Origin: Desulfatibacillum aliphaticivorans DSM 15576
GTDB lineage: Bacteria > Desulfobacterota > Desulfobacteria > Desulfobacterales > Desulfatibacillaceae
Length of the DNA: 64,000 nucleotides
Assembly: GCF_000429905.1 (NCBI RefSeq)
Contig: NZ_AUCT01000009.1
Coordinates: 144,725 to 208,724, forward strand
Direction: 5' to 3'
Position numbers and translations under genes: made by a program. A model generated the notes under the pieces. It had not been told where the DNA came from. It ran no database searches and was given only the letters and a program-made list of their open reading frames with translations. Shown piece after piece: positions 25,004 through 33,412 of this stretch (position 1 is the stretch's first letter; every line of letters starts with the position of its first letter).

Positions 25004-25792
25004 ATGGGCGACCAGAGTAATTCTCAGGAGCTGATTATTAGGAAAGAAGGTCCGGTTTGGCGGGTGATCTTAAATCGGCCGGAAAAGAAAAACGCCATCA
25101 ATGATAACATGTTCGCGGGCCTTAAACGGCTTGCCGAAGAGATAACGGAGAATCCCGACCTGTGCCGGGTTGTGGTGTTCAGCGGGGCCGGAGACGTGTT
25201 CTGTTCGGGCGGGGATTTGAAAACCCTCATGGGCGGCGGCTACGGCGGCGACGTTTCCGCCATCAGAAACGAGTTCCGGGGCTTGCAGCACACCCTTGAT
25301 CAGGTGGAAGCCATGCCGGTCCCCACGATCGCGGCCATCCACGGATACGCTCTGGGCGCCGGCCTGCAATTGGCCCTGGCCTGCGATTTCCGCATTGCCG
25401 CGGAGGACGCCAAGCTGGGATTGCCTGACGTGAAAAACGGCTTCATCCCCGGAATCGGCGCAACCACCCGGCTGCCCCGGCTCATCGGCTTGGCCCGGGC
25501 CAAGGAACTGCTGCTCATGGGATCCAATATTGACGCAAAAAAAGCCCTGGATTTCGGGCTGGTCAACGCAGCGGTTCCCTTGGAGGACTTGGAGTCGGCC
25601 GTGGAGGAATGGTGCAGTCGGTTGATCCGGCGGGCGCCCATGGCCGTGGCTGCGGGTAAATATTTATTGAACACCTGGGCCGACCTGGAGGAAACCGCGG
25701 ACGTGCAGATGAAGCTCCTGGCCAGCGAGGACGCCAAGGAAGGCGTCACCGCTTTTTTTGAACGGCGCGCCCCGAATTTTAAGGGGAAGTAA
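25004..25792 (+). CDS. enoyl-CoA hydratase/isomerase (crotonase family)
   Basis: 262 residues from ATG 25004 (CAGGTGAAA ahead; a GTG at 24998 would add two). VILNRPEKKNAINDNMFAG, GAGDVFCSGGDLK and IHGYALGAGLQLALACDFRI form the crotonase fold and oxyanion hole; LPDVKNGFIPGIGATTRLPR follows. This is close to the classical hydratase/isomerase pattern (PE/D...GxxPGxG.T.RL). It should hydrate or isomerise an enoyl-CoA. It is a one-gene unit between the MaoC terminator and a repeat-filled gap. Confidence 0.9.
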   Translation: MGDQSNSQELIIRKEGPVWRVILNRPEKKNAINDNMFAGLKRLAEEITENPDLCRVVVFSGAGDVFCSGGDLKTLMGGGYGGDVSAIRNEFRGLQHTLDQVEAMPVPTIAAIHGYALGAGLQLALACDFRIAAEDAKLGLPDVKNGFIPGIGATTRLPRLIGLARAKELLLMGSNIDAKKALDFGLVNAAVPLEDLESAVEEWCSRLIRRAPMAVAAGKYLLNTWADLEETADVQMKLLASEDAKEGVTAFFERRAPNFKGK

Positions 25793-25847
25793 ATCTGGGA
25801 GTCGATTTCATAGGCTTTATTCGGCAACCTCGGCGAAATTTCGAAAT

Positions 25848-25934
25848 GACACTGGGTCCCCGTTTCCGTCATTGCATCATGATGATTGTAAAACTACCGC
25901 AATCATCATGCCTCCATGGCTCCACGGGGATGAC
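25848..25934 (-). repeat. dispersed palindromic repeat, interior type B, copy 1
   Basis: Read on the minus strand it starts GTCATCCCCGTG and ends GGGGACCCAGTGTC, with an inner GATGATTG/CAATCATC hairpin. The outer arms are those of type A, the interior is different. With copy A2 it fills most of the gap 25793-26188. Confidence 0.75.
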
Positions 25935-26037
25935 GGAGAGTGGAGGCTTTCATAGCAAAAAGGTCGTAGATATGCTGTTCTCGCTTTCATCAAAACCCAA
26001 CAAACGCCCGATGAATTCCGGCTCACTGTTTTGAGCC

Positions 26038-26097
26038 GTCATCCCCGCAAGGGCGATCCGTCTTTTCGGGATCGTCCGCAAGCGGGGACCCAGCGTC
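26038..26097 (+). repeat. dispersed palindromic repeat, interior type A, copy 2
   Basis: Begins GTCATCCCCGCAAGGGCGAT, ends AAGCGGGGACCCAGCGTC, near-identical to the copy at 51003. It lies about 100 bases after B1 and in opposite orientation to it. Confidence 0.8.
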
Positions 26098-26188
26098 ATT
26101 TTTCATAAATCCAAGCGGCATACATCTCAAGGCAGGACTGAAGAAAAAAGGCTGCCGGAAGGGCGCCTGGCCGGGAAGTTTTGCACCA

Positions 26189-27373
26189 CTAACCTTCCCG
26201 GGCCTCTTCCTTGGGCGTGGACACGGCGTCCAAGAGCAGGTCGATCAATTCGTCGATTTCCTTCATTTTGTCGTTGTTTTTTCCTTCCTCCACAATCATC
26301 CAGCGTAACGCCATGTGGCTGAAGGCGCCGATGAACACGTTGCGGAAAACCCGCAGGTTTACGTCCTGGCGGAAGTCGCCCCGGTTTTGGCCCTCCTCGA
26401 CCACCTTGTCGAGGATCTTCAGATATTTCTGGTAGCTTTTGTAGGCTGGCGACGAGTAAAACTGGATGTTCAGTTGATTGTGGAGCAGAAACACCTTCAG
26501 GAAATCCCGGTTGATCATGTACAGGGCGAAGTGGTAGCGGATCAGGCGCCTTAGCTTGGCGAAGGGGCTCTTTACGTCAAAGGAGTCCATGATGGACTCC
26601 AAATGCTCCTTGAGCCGGGTTTCCGGGACGGCCAGGAGCAGGTCGTCCTTGTTTTTAAAATAATCGTAAATGGCGCTTTCCGACACGGCCGCTTCTTCGG
26701 CGATGTCGATCATTTTGGCCTTGTTATAGCCCTTGGCCGCAAAGATTTTTTCCGCGGCCAGCAGAATCCTGGTGCGCTTGTCCCTTTCCGGAGGATCGGG
26801 CCTGACCTTGATCATGGGAAGGATCAGGTTCATGAGGTGCTCCAGGTCGGTGCGGCTTTTTTCGATTTCCCCCGAGGCGATGCAGCTTATCGCCTCAAAG
26901 TCCATGGCGCCGTACACCGCGTCCCGGATAATCCCCATATTCACATCGTTGCGAAACTGGCCGTCTTTCACGCCCTGGGCCAGTATGTCGGTCATGATCC
27001 CGGCGTGCTTGCGGATTTTCCGGTAGGCCTCGGTCTTGTAGAAATCCGCGTTGGAGCGGCATTCAAAAAGGAGGATGCGGGCGTAGCCGGGGTTGAGATC
27101 GTTGTACTTGAGGCCGTACCAGATGAGCTTGCGGAGGCGCGACTCCGGGTCTTTGATCCCTTCCAGCTGCTCCGCCAAAAGGTCCAGGGCCTCCTCCAGC
27201 TTGATGGAGGCCACGGAAAATAACAAGTCCTGTTTGTTTTTGAAATACTGATAAACCAAAGAGTCGGCGACTTCGGCCTTTTGAGCGATTTTGGCGATGG
27301 TGGTTTCTGCGATGCCGCTGGCCGTGATAAGTTCCTCCGCGGCCAGTAATATTCTGTCTTTGGTTGTCGTCAT
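26189..27373 (-). CDS. double TetR regulator: two complete TetR units in one chain
   Basis: 394 residues from ATG 27373 (a GTG at 27427, overlapping the upstream gene, would add 18). Residues 1-190 are a full TetR protein with its helix-turn-helix at 24-47 (TTIAKIAQKAEVADSLVYQY). Residues 199-394 are a second one with its helix-turn-helix at 219-243 (MIDIAEEAAVSESAIYDYF). Each unit has its own helical effector domain. Usual TetR proteins are about 200 residues and act as dimers of identical chains; here a single chain may form a pseudo-dimer or read two half-sites and two ligands. It is downstream of and probably co-transcribed with the ferredoxin-like and BKACE genes. Confidence 0.92.
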   Translation of the reverse strand: MTTTKDRILLAAEELITASGIAETTIAKIAQKAEVADSLVYQYFKNKQDLLFSVASIKLEEALDLLAEQLEGIKDPESRLRKLIWYGLKYNDLNPGYARILLFECRSNADFYKTEAYRKIRKHAGIMTDILAQGVKDGQFRNDVNMGIIRDAVYGAMDFEAISCIASGEIEKSRTDLEHLMNLILPMIKVRPDPPERDKRTRILLAAEKIFAAKGYNKAKMIDIAEEAAVSESAIYDYFKNKDDLLLAVPETRLKEHLESIMDSFDVKSPFAKLRRLIRYHFALYMINRDFLKVFLLHNQLNIQFYSSPAYKSYQKYLKILDKVVEEGQNRGDFRQDVNLRVFRNVFIGAFSHMALRWMIVEEGKNNDKMKEIDELIDLLLDAVSTPKEEAREG

Positions 27374-27404
27374 ATTGGATTGTTTTACTTTCCGTCGCCG
27401 TTTT

Positions 27405-28577
27405 TTAGCGTTTAATCCCGAGCGCACCCTTGATCGTGCTGGCCGCCTTGCCTACAAACCCTTTTTTGTTGGCCATGATGGCGTCCATGAGCGCGCTGTA
27501 ATCCTCGGGCGGAGTCCGTTGCCTGGTCTTGGGCGCCATGGTCAAGGCTTGGGGCTTGCAGGCTGCGGCGCACAGGCCGCAGCCGATGCATTTGCCCAGG
27601 TCGATTTTGACGGCGTCTTTTTTCATTTTAATGGCCTGGGTGGGGCAGCGCTTTTCGCATTTGCCGCACAGGACGCATTTGTCCGAATCCAGGGCGGCCC
27701 TGAAATTGGACTGCACAAAGTCCGCGGGCCGGGGCGCGGCCGCCAGCATGTTGAAGACCCCGCAGCAGCAGGGACAGCACATGCAGGCGAAGGAGGGATT
27801 TTTTTCGTTGGAGACCTCGATCACCAGGCCGTCCCTTTCGGACAGGGCGATCACCTCCATGGCCTCCTCCACGCCGATCCTCCTGGCCCATCCGTTTTTG
27901 ATGTACATTTCCCCGAAGTCATGAAAGGCCATGCAGGTCTCCCGCCGGTCCGTCCTTTCGCAGGGCGCGCCCAGCATGTCCCGTCCCTTGCGGCAGATGC
28001 AGGTGGTCAGGGCGATGCTGTCTCCGGCGTCTGCGATGATGCGGCGGATTTCGTCGTGGGTGGAGATCCTGTGCTGGGGCGTGATGCTTTTTTCCACCGG
28101 AACGATGCGCATCTGCTGGGGAACCGTGGACAAATATTCAAAGCCCATGGCCTCGGCCATGTACTGGGTGGCGTCCAAGTACAGGCCTGCGTTCATGGAG
28201 GCGATCTGGGTTTCGAAAAAACCGACCACAAAGGGAAGCAGGCAGATTTGGGGCTCTCCATCCGGATTCTTGATGAGAAGGGCGCCGTTCTTTTCCATAC
28301 TGGCCAGGCGCCGCTCCATTTCCGCGGAAGGAATGCCCTTTTGGGAGGCACGGGCCAGGATGACGTCCTTGGGCTCCGGCTTGTAGCTCAGGTGCAGGGC
28401 GGCCTCCGCCTCCCCCGGAGTGAAGATGGACCGCAAAATCCTTTTTTCCACCCCGCTCACGGACCGGGGGAAGCCCACCGGCATGGTGTTCAAATGCTTG
28501 GCGAGCCTCCTGTAAGCCGTTCGCGCCTGCCAGTGCTTCTTACCCTGGTCCCCCAGGACTGCTGCAAGCCTTTTCAT
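27405..28577 (-). CDS. Cys-rich 2x[4Fe-4S] ferredoxin-type protein
   Basis: 390 residues, no signal peptide or membrane segment. Residues about 1-110 are helical and winged-helix-like. A middle Cys-rich part has CICRKGRDMLGAPCERTD near residue 194 and the dense cluster ACMCCPCCCGVF near 264. Then come two ferredoxin motifs, CVLCGKCEKRCP and CIGCGLCAAACKP, for two [4Fe-4S] clusters. It is likely an electron-transfer or redox-sensing protein. No enzyme activity is evident. It lies between the BKACE and double-TetR genes in one minus-strand operon, with GGAGG before ATG 28577. Confidence 0.8.
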   Translation of the reverse strand: MKRLAAVLGDQGKKHWQARTAYRRLAKHLNTMPVGFPRSVSGVEKRILRSIFTPGEAEAALHLSYKPEPKDVILARASQKGIPSAEMERRLASMEKNGALLIKNPDGEPQICLLPFVVGFFETQIASMNAGLYLDATQYMAEAMGFEYLSTVPQQMRIVPVEKSITPQHRISTHDEIRRIIADAGDSIALTTCICRKGRDMLGAPCERTDRRETCMAFHDFGEMYIKNGWARRIGVEEAMEVIALSERDGLVIEVSNEKNPSFACMCCPCCCGVFNMLAAAPRPADFVQSNFRAALDSDKCVLCGKCEKRCPTQAIKMKKDAVKIDLGKCIGCGLCAAACKPQALTMAPKTRQRTPPEDYSALMDAIMANKKGFVGKAASTIKGALGIKR

Positions 28578-28614
28578 TACCCCTCCTTAGCGAGCCCTCC
28601 GCCTCCCTAAGCAA

Positions 28615-29478
28615 TCAGGAAGCGCCCCTCAGGCCCATGATTTTTCTCGCCTCGTCCGGCGTTGCGGGCTCCTTGCCCAGAATGGACGCAGCCTTGACAG
28701 CCCATTCCACCAGCTCATAGCTGCCTTTGGCCAACTCCCCGTTGGGGACCCGCACATTGTCCTCCAGGCCCACGCGCATATGCCCGCCCATGATGCCGGA
28801 TTGCAAGATAGCCGGAAACTCGTCCCAGGCCACGCCGCAGGACGTGAAATTGGCGTTGGGAGGCAGCGCGTGCACCATGGCTGCAAAGGCGTCGGCCCGG
28901 AAAGCCTGTCCGCCGGCCACGCCGAACACGAAATTGAAATTCATGGGATCCTTGAAAAATCCCTGCTTCATGATGAGCTTGACGTTATCCAACCCGCCCA
29001 TGTCGTAGACTTCGATTTCGGGCCGCACCCCGTTTTCCTCCATGGCCCGGCCGAAATCCTGCAACATGGTGAAGGTGTTGTCAAAGATGTAATCCACTAA
29101 CACTTCGCCGGTCTTGCGGTCAATAGTGGCGAAATTCATGGTGTTGGTGTTCAGGGAAGCCATTTCCGGCTTGATCTTCACGATCTGGTCGATGCGCTGC
29201 TCGGGGGTCTTGTTGGGGCCCACGGCGGAGCTCAGGTTGACGATCAACTCGGGCGTCTTGTCCTTGATGGCGTCGTAAGTCTCCCTGATGCGGTCCACCT
29301 CATGGGTGGCCATGCCGTCGTCCAGGCGGGAATGGACGTGGACCATGGCGGCGCCGGCCTTGTACGCCTTGGCGGCCTCCTCGGCGAATTCCCGGGGCGT
29401 GTAAGGCACCGCCGGGTTGTGCTCCTTGCGGGTGGTGGCGCCGGACAAGGCGGCCGTGATGATGATTTTTCTCTTCAT
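28615..29478 (-). CDS. BKACE-family beta-keto acid cleavage enzyme (Kce-like)
   Basis: 287 residues, TIM-barrel of the 3-keto-5-aminohexanoate cleavage family (DUF849). Zn ligands H47 and H49 in MVHVHSR and the E239 of RVGLEDNV are present. These enzymes condense a beta-keto acid with acetyl-CoA and split it into acetoacetate and a new acyl-CoA. The real substrate varies widely through the family. AAAGGATC precedes ATG 29478. It is the first gene of the operon with the Fe-S protein and the double TetR, so one regulator may govern this cleavage step. Confidence 0.9.
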   Translation of the reverse strand: MKRKIIITAALSGATTRKEHNPAVPYTPREFAEEAAKAYKAGAAMVHVHSRLDDGMATHEVDRIRETYDAIKDKTPELIVNLSSAVGPNKTPEQRIDQIVKIKPEMASLNTNTMNFATIDRKTGEVLVDYIFDNTFTMLQDFGRAMEENGVRPEIEVYDMGGLDNVKLIMKQGFFKDPMNFNFVFGVAGGQAFRADAFAAMVHALPPNANFTSCGVAWDEFPAILQSGIMGGHMRVGLEDNVRVPNGELAKGSYELVEWAVKAASILGKEPATPDEARKIMGLRGAS

Positions 29479-30064
29479 GGTTCGATCCTTTTCCGCCCCG
29501 GAGTCATTGTCCGGCCGGGGCGCCGGGAGATTGGGAGGCGCCGTGCGCCCTTATTATGGATTTGCGGTCGGCCGGACCGGCCTGCCGCCCCATTTGAATA
29601 CATATCGAAAACGAGACTTATCGAATCAAAATCAGTAATATCTGTCAATATAAATTTCTGAAAATTTGCCACAGTTTTAAAAATAAACACTTGTTTTTAT
29701 GTAGAATTACTCCAAATTCCCGGACGGGATTTCAGAAAGATCTTGCTGCATTTACGGATATTTAGAGGGATATAATTGAGTACTATTCATGATGCCCTGC
29801 GTCAAGAAAATAATTTTGAGTCAAAATATTCAAGTTTTGTTATCTAAAATAAAATCAAATATATAAAATTGTAATATCTTCTTAACTCCTATTTTTTGCA
29901 AAAAAATGCTCTTGACAATCCGGGAAGGCGGGGGCTAAAGAGTGGGTAAGAATGCTGAATATAATTCATTTGGGGGGAGGTCTAAGGCAAAACTCAGTTG
30001 AGGCCCCCCTAATCCCCGAAAAACGGCCCCCAAAAAGGCCCTTCTCACCCATGTCAGAGGCGTT
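29479..30064. other. AT-rich divergent intergenic region
   Basis: No gene is supported in these 586 bases, which are clearly richer in A+T than the surroundings between about 29590 and 29910. A perfect palindrome ATTTTGA-G-TCAAAAT lies at 29813-29827, and TTGACA at 29912-29917 may be the -35 of the plus-strand operon. About 150 bases of leader follow, containing G-rich and C-rich runs (GGGGGGAGG near 29971, GGCCCCCC near 30002) that can pair. Confidence 0.5.
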
Positions 30065-31207
30065 ATGGAATTCGCGTTTTCCCGTGAACAACTCATGTTC
30101 AAAAAAGAAGTGCTTAATTTCGCCAAAAAGGAAATCGCCCCCAGGGCCCAGGAACACGACCTCAAAGGAGAATTCGACCTGGAATCCTTTAAGAAAATGG
30201 CGGACTTCGGAATCCTGGGACTGCATTTTCCCGAAGAATACGGCGGAAGCGGCGCCGACGTCATCACCACGGCCCTGGCCGGAGAGGCGCTGGCTGAAGG
30301 CGGGGCCGACTCGGGCTTTTTGCTGGCCTACGGCGCCCATACCTTTTTATGCGGCGACACCATTTTCAGGAACGCCGCGGAGGAGCAGCGGAAAAAATAC
30401 ATTCCCAAAATCTGCTCCGGCGAGATGATCGGATGCATGGGCGTGACCGAGCCCGACGCCGGCTCGGACATGGCTTCCATGAAGACCACCGCCGAAAAGG
30501 CCGGCGATAAATACATATTGAACGGCAGCAAGATGTTCATTACCAACGGCCCCATTGCCGACGTGGCCGTGGTCTACGCCAAGACCGACCCCACGGCCAA
30601 GCACGCCGGGGTTTCGGCTTTTATTGTGGAAAAGGGAACTCCGGGCTTCTCGGCCGGGCCTCCCTTGAAAAAAATGGGCGTGCGCACCTCGTTGACTTCG
30701 GAGCTGATTTTCGCTGATTGCGAAGTTCCCGCGGAAAACCTCCTGGGCAAGGAAGGGGACGGCTTTAAAATGGCCTCCCAGACCGTGGAGTGGGACAGAA
30801 GCGTGCTCCTGGCGCCCACCGTGGGATCGGTAGCCTACCTAATTAACAAGTGCTCCCGCTACGCCAAGGACCGCATCCAGTTCGACCACCCCATCGCCGA
30901 ATACCAGGCTGTCAAGCGCAAGCTGGCCGAGTTGAAAATATTCGAAGAAGCCGCCCGCTCCCTGGTGTACCGCATCGCCTGGGCCAAGGACCAGGGCCAG
31001 CCCCTGAACCATCTTTACGCCTCCGTGGCCAAACTCTTCATCGGCGACTGGAGCATGGCCCCCATGAACGACGCGGTCACCCTTCACGGCGGATACGGCT
31101 ACTGCCAGGAATACGACGTGGAACGGGTTTTCCGGGACGGCCGTTTGGCCGCCATCGGCGGGGGAACTTCGGATATTCAAAGGATGATTATCAGCCGCAT
31201 GATCTGA
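30065..31207 (+). CDS. acyl-CoA dehydrogenase, first of a normal/degenerate pair
   Basis: 380 residues. Standard fold: FSREQLMFKKEVLNFAKKEI, GCMGVTEPDAGSDMASMKT, KYILNGSKMFITNG and the C-terminal GYGYCQEYDVERVFRDGRLA. At the position of the usual catalytic Glu (YEGT in medium-chain enzymes) there is Gly (G366, IGGGTSDIQ). An alternative acidic base, as in isovaleryl-CoA dehydrogenase, could be E242 or D244 in VEWDRSVLL. It oxidises an acyl-CoA to an enoyl-CoA with ETF as acceptor. The second, divergent dehydrogenase follows after 48 bases, which suggests a heteromeric enzyme as in FadE28-FadE29. Confidence 0.9.
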   Translation: MEFAFSREQLMFKKEVLNFAKKEIAPRAQEHDLKGEFDLESFKKMADFGILGLHFPEEYGGSGADVITTALAGEALAEGGADSGFLLAYGAHTFLCGDTIFRNAAEEQRKKYIPKICSGEMIGCMGVTEPDAGSDMASMKTTAEKAGDKYILNGSKMFITNGPIADVAVVYAKTDPTAKHAGVSAFIVEKGTPGFSAGPPLKKMGVRTSLTSELIFADCEVPAENLLGKEGDGFKMASQTVEWDRSVLLAPTVGSVAYLINKCSRYAKDRIQFDHPIAEYQAVKRKLAELKIFEEAARSLVYRIAWAKDQGQPLNHLYASVAKLFIGDWSMAPMNDAVTLHGGYGYCQEYDVERVFRDGRLAAIGGGTSDIQRMIISRMI

Positions 31208-31255
31208 TCGCCCTTTGCGGTCTGCATGTAAAAGTCTTACCGGCGAGGAGCTGCA

Positions 31256-32365
31256 ATGCAATACGAGTTTTCACAACAAAGCAACGAGCTGTTTGGAGCC
31301 CTGGAGTCCGTTATTTCCAATTTGGACATAAAGGATGGGCAAGCGGACGACTCCCTGTTGAGAAGCGCCGCCGCCTCCCTGGCGTCCACCGGCTACCTGA
31401 ACCTGGGCCTGAGCGAGGCCGGAGAATCGCCCGCCATGTTCAAGGCCATGGAAGCCGCGGCCGCGGCATCGCCCTCCCTGTACCTGAAGCTGGAAGTCAG
31501 CGCGCGGGTTTTCGGTCGGGTCGTGGCCCGGTGGGGAAGCGACTGGCAAAAGGAAAAAATCCTTTCGCCGCTGCTTTTCGGCGAGCTTTTGGGAACCCTG
31601 GCCTTGTCCGAGGAATCCCTGAATGTGGACAACGACCCCTTGCAAACCATGGGCGAGAAAAACGGCGACATGGTTGTCGTAAACGGCCGCAAACAGTTTG
31701 TGGTGAACGGCGCGGACGCCGACTGCATAGCCGTCGCCGGAGTCCTGAACGGGCAGGGCGCCCTGTTCCTCATTCCCAAAGGCGCCAAGGGGCTGGAGGT
31801 CGGGCCTCCGTTCTCCGCCCTGGGTTATGAAAGCGCCGGCATTTGCAGCCTGGAGTTGAAAGACTGCACCGTCCCCGAAGCTCAGGTCATCTCCGGGCTG
31901 AAAATGGACGACATGCTGGACACGCTCCGGTTTTGGGAAAACCAGGTGCTCATCGGCGCCAGCCTGGGCCTGATGAAAGCCTCCTTTGAAGAGGCCCGCG
32001 TTTACGCAAAGTCCCACAAGACCGGCGGCCGCCCCATCATAGCCTATCAGGAAGTGGGATTCCGGCTGTCCGACATGCTCACCCTGCATCAGGCCGCCCA
32101 GTTGCTGGCATACCGGGCCGGGTGGATGGCCGACTCCAAGGACAAGGAAGCAACCGCCCTGATCCTGTGCGCCAAGGTTTTTGCCACCGAAGCTGCGGAA
32201 AAGGTTTCCAGCGACGCCCTGAAAATTCTGGGCGCCAAGGGTTTTGCAACGCCCAATCCCGCCGAATCCGGCTTTAGAAGCTCCAAGTTCGGCCAGATCG
32301 CCGGAACGTCCACGGAAATCAGCCGCATGAAAATCGGGGACGCGGTCCTGGGCAAGAGAAAGTAA
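31256..32365 (+). CDS. divergent acyl-CoA dehydrogenase-like subunit
   Basis: 369 residues. The acyl-CoA dehydrogenase fold is recognisable (GTLALSEESLNVDND, VVNGRKQFVVNG, IAGTSTEISRMKIGDAVL), but the N-terminal helix bundle is shortened and the FAD/substrate loop ALSEE replaces the usual TEPxAGSD. There is no Glu in the EGT position (IAGTST). It is probably a structural or regulatory partner of the dehydrogenase just upstream. In actinobacterial steroid catabolism such pairs are obligate alpha2beta2 heteromers. Ends next to a large inverted repeat. Confidence 0.82.
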   Translation: MQYEFSQQSNELFGALESVISNLDIKDGQADDSLLRSAAASLASTGYLNLGLSEAGESPAMFKAMEAAAAASPSLYLKLEVSARVFGRVVARWGSDWQKEKILSPLLFGELLGTLALSEESLNVDNDPLQTMGEKNGDMVVVNGRKQFVVNGADADCIAVAGVLNGQGALFLIPKGAKGLEVGPPFSALGYESAGICSLELKDCTVPEAQVISGLKMDDMLDTLRFWENQVLIGASLGLMKASFEEARVYAKSHKTGGRPIIAYQEVGFRLSDMLTLHQAAQLLAYRAGWMADSKDKEATALILCAKVFATEAAEKVSSDALKILGAKGFATPNPAESGFRSSKFGQIAGTSTEISRMKIGDAVLGKRK

Positions 32366-32370
32366 AACCA

Positions 32371-32442
32371 TGGGGTCAAATCTACGTTTGACGTTTGAGA
32401 AGTGAAAAAAACGGTCAAACGTCAAAAGTAGATTTGACCCCA
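32371..32442. repeat. 72-base inverted repeat, TGGGGTCAAATCTAC family
   Basis: Two 28-base arms (32371-32398 and 32415-32442), complementary at 27 of 28 positions, are separated by 16 bases. The left arm starts TGGGGTCAAATCTACGTTTG. A half copy lies at 39901. It forms a stable hairpin 5 bases after the stop of the upstream gene, but no T-run follows the stem. Confidence 0.85.
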
Positions 32443-32500
32443 TCCTGGCGAGGTTTTTTTAAATAAATCAACCCAACCATCAAAGCGGAGGTTTTTGGGC

Positions 32501-33394
32501 ATGGATATTTTAAGACTCACGGTATTAGGCGCAGGCGTCATGGGGCATGGCATCGCGCAAAAGGCGGCCATGTCGGGCATCAAGACCACCTTGTTCGACA
32601 TTGATCAGACCATGCTGGACAAGGCCCAGGGCGTTATCTCGAAAAACATTGAAAAGCATTTTGTGGGCAAGGGGAAAATCACGGCGGAAGAGGGCGAGGA
32701 AATCCTAGGCCGTCTCACCACTTCCACGGACCTGGTCGCCGCCGCCAAAGAGGCGGACATGGTCATCGAGGCCGTGCCGGAAAACCTGGAGCTGAAAAAA
32801 AGCCTGTTTTCCAAGCTGGATGAAATCTGCCCGGAACATGCCATTCTGGCTACCAATACGTCGGTGCTGCCCGTAACCGCCATCGCCGGCGCCACCAAGC
32901 GCCCGGAAAAATGCATCGGGACGCATTTTTTCAATCCCGCCGCGGTCATGAAGCTGGTGGAAGTGGTCCTGCCCGTGGGCGTGGCTGAAGAAACCGTGGA
33001 AACGGTCATGAACTTCTGCAAGCAGTTGGGCAAGGTTCCGGTCCGGGTCAAGGACGTGCCAGGATTCATCGTCAACCGCCTCTTGTGCCCCTTATATATG
33101 GAAGCCGCCCAGATCGTCCTGGAAGGCACGGCCACGGCCGAGGAAGTGGACACGGCCATGAAGCTGGGCGCCGGACATCCCATGGGCCCCTGCGAACTGG
33201 CCGATTTCGGCGGCTTCGACGTCATCCAGATGGCTCAGGACAGCATCTACGAATACACCCATCGCGAAAGCGATCGCTTGAACATTCTGTACCGCAAAAT
33301 GCTGGAAGCAGGCAGGCTGGGCCGGAAGAACGGCAAGGGCTTCTACGATTACGAAGCCGACGGAACCAAAAAGCTCTTCAAACTTTTCCAATAA
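32501..33394 (+). CDS. 3-hydroxyacyl-CoA dehydrogenase (HBD type)
   Basis: 297 residues from ATG 32501 (GGAGG ahead). N-terminal Rossmann domain with VLGAGVMGHGIAQ, ATNTSVLPVTAIA, catalytic His in IGTHFFNPA, then the helical domain with KDVPGFIVNRLL and GAGHPMGPCELADFGG. Single-function 3-hydroxybutyryl-CoA dehydrogenase type, about 290 residues as usual. It oxidises (S)-3-hydroxyacyl-CoA to 3-ketoacyl-CoA with NAD+. It precedes a crotonase and a thiolase in the same operon, completing one round of beta-oxidation. Confidence 0.95.
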   Translation: MDILRLTVLGAGVMGHGIAQKAAMSGIKTTLFDIDQTMLDKAQGVISKNIEKHFVGKGKITAEEGEEILGRLTTSTDLVAAAKEADMVIEAVPENLELKKSLFSKLDEICPEHAILATNTSVLPVTAIAGATKRPEKCIGTHFFNPAAVMKLVEVVLPVGVAEETVETVMNFCKQLGKVPVRVKDVPGFIVNRLLCPLYMEAAQIVLEGTATAEEVDTAMKLGAGHPMGPCELADFGGFDVIQMAQDSIYEYTHRESDRLNILYRKMLEAGRLGRKNGKGFYDYEADGTKKLFKLFQ

Positions 33395-33412
33395 ACGACG
33401 TGAGGAATTCCC

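Noticed and set aside
27291..28610. 439-residue plus-strand open frame
   Set aside because: Antisense to the Fe-S protein gene and the start of the double-TetR gene, both well supported by motifs and ribosome sites.
31271..32443. 390-residue minus-strand open frame
   Set aside because: Antisense to the second acyl-CoA dehydrogenase gene and runs into an inverted repeat.
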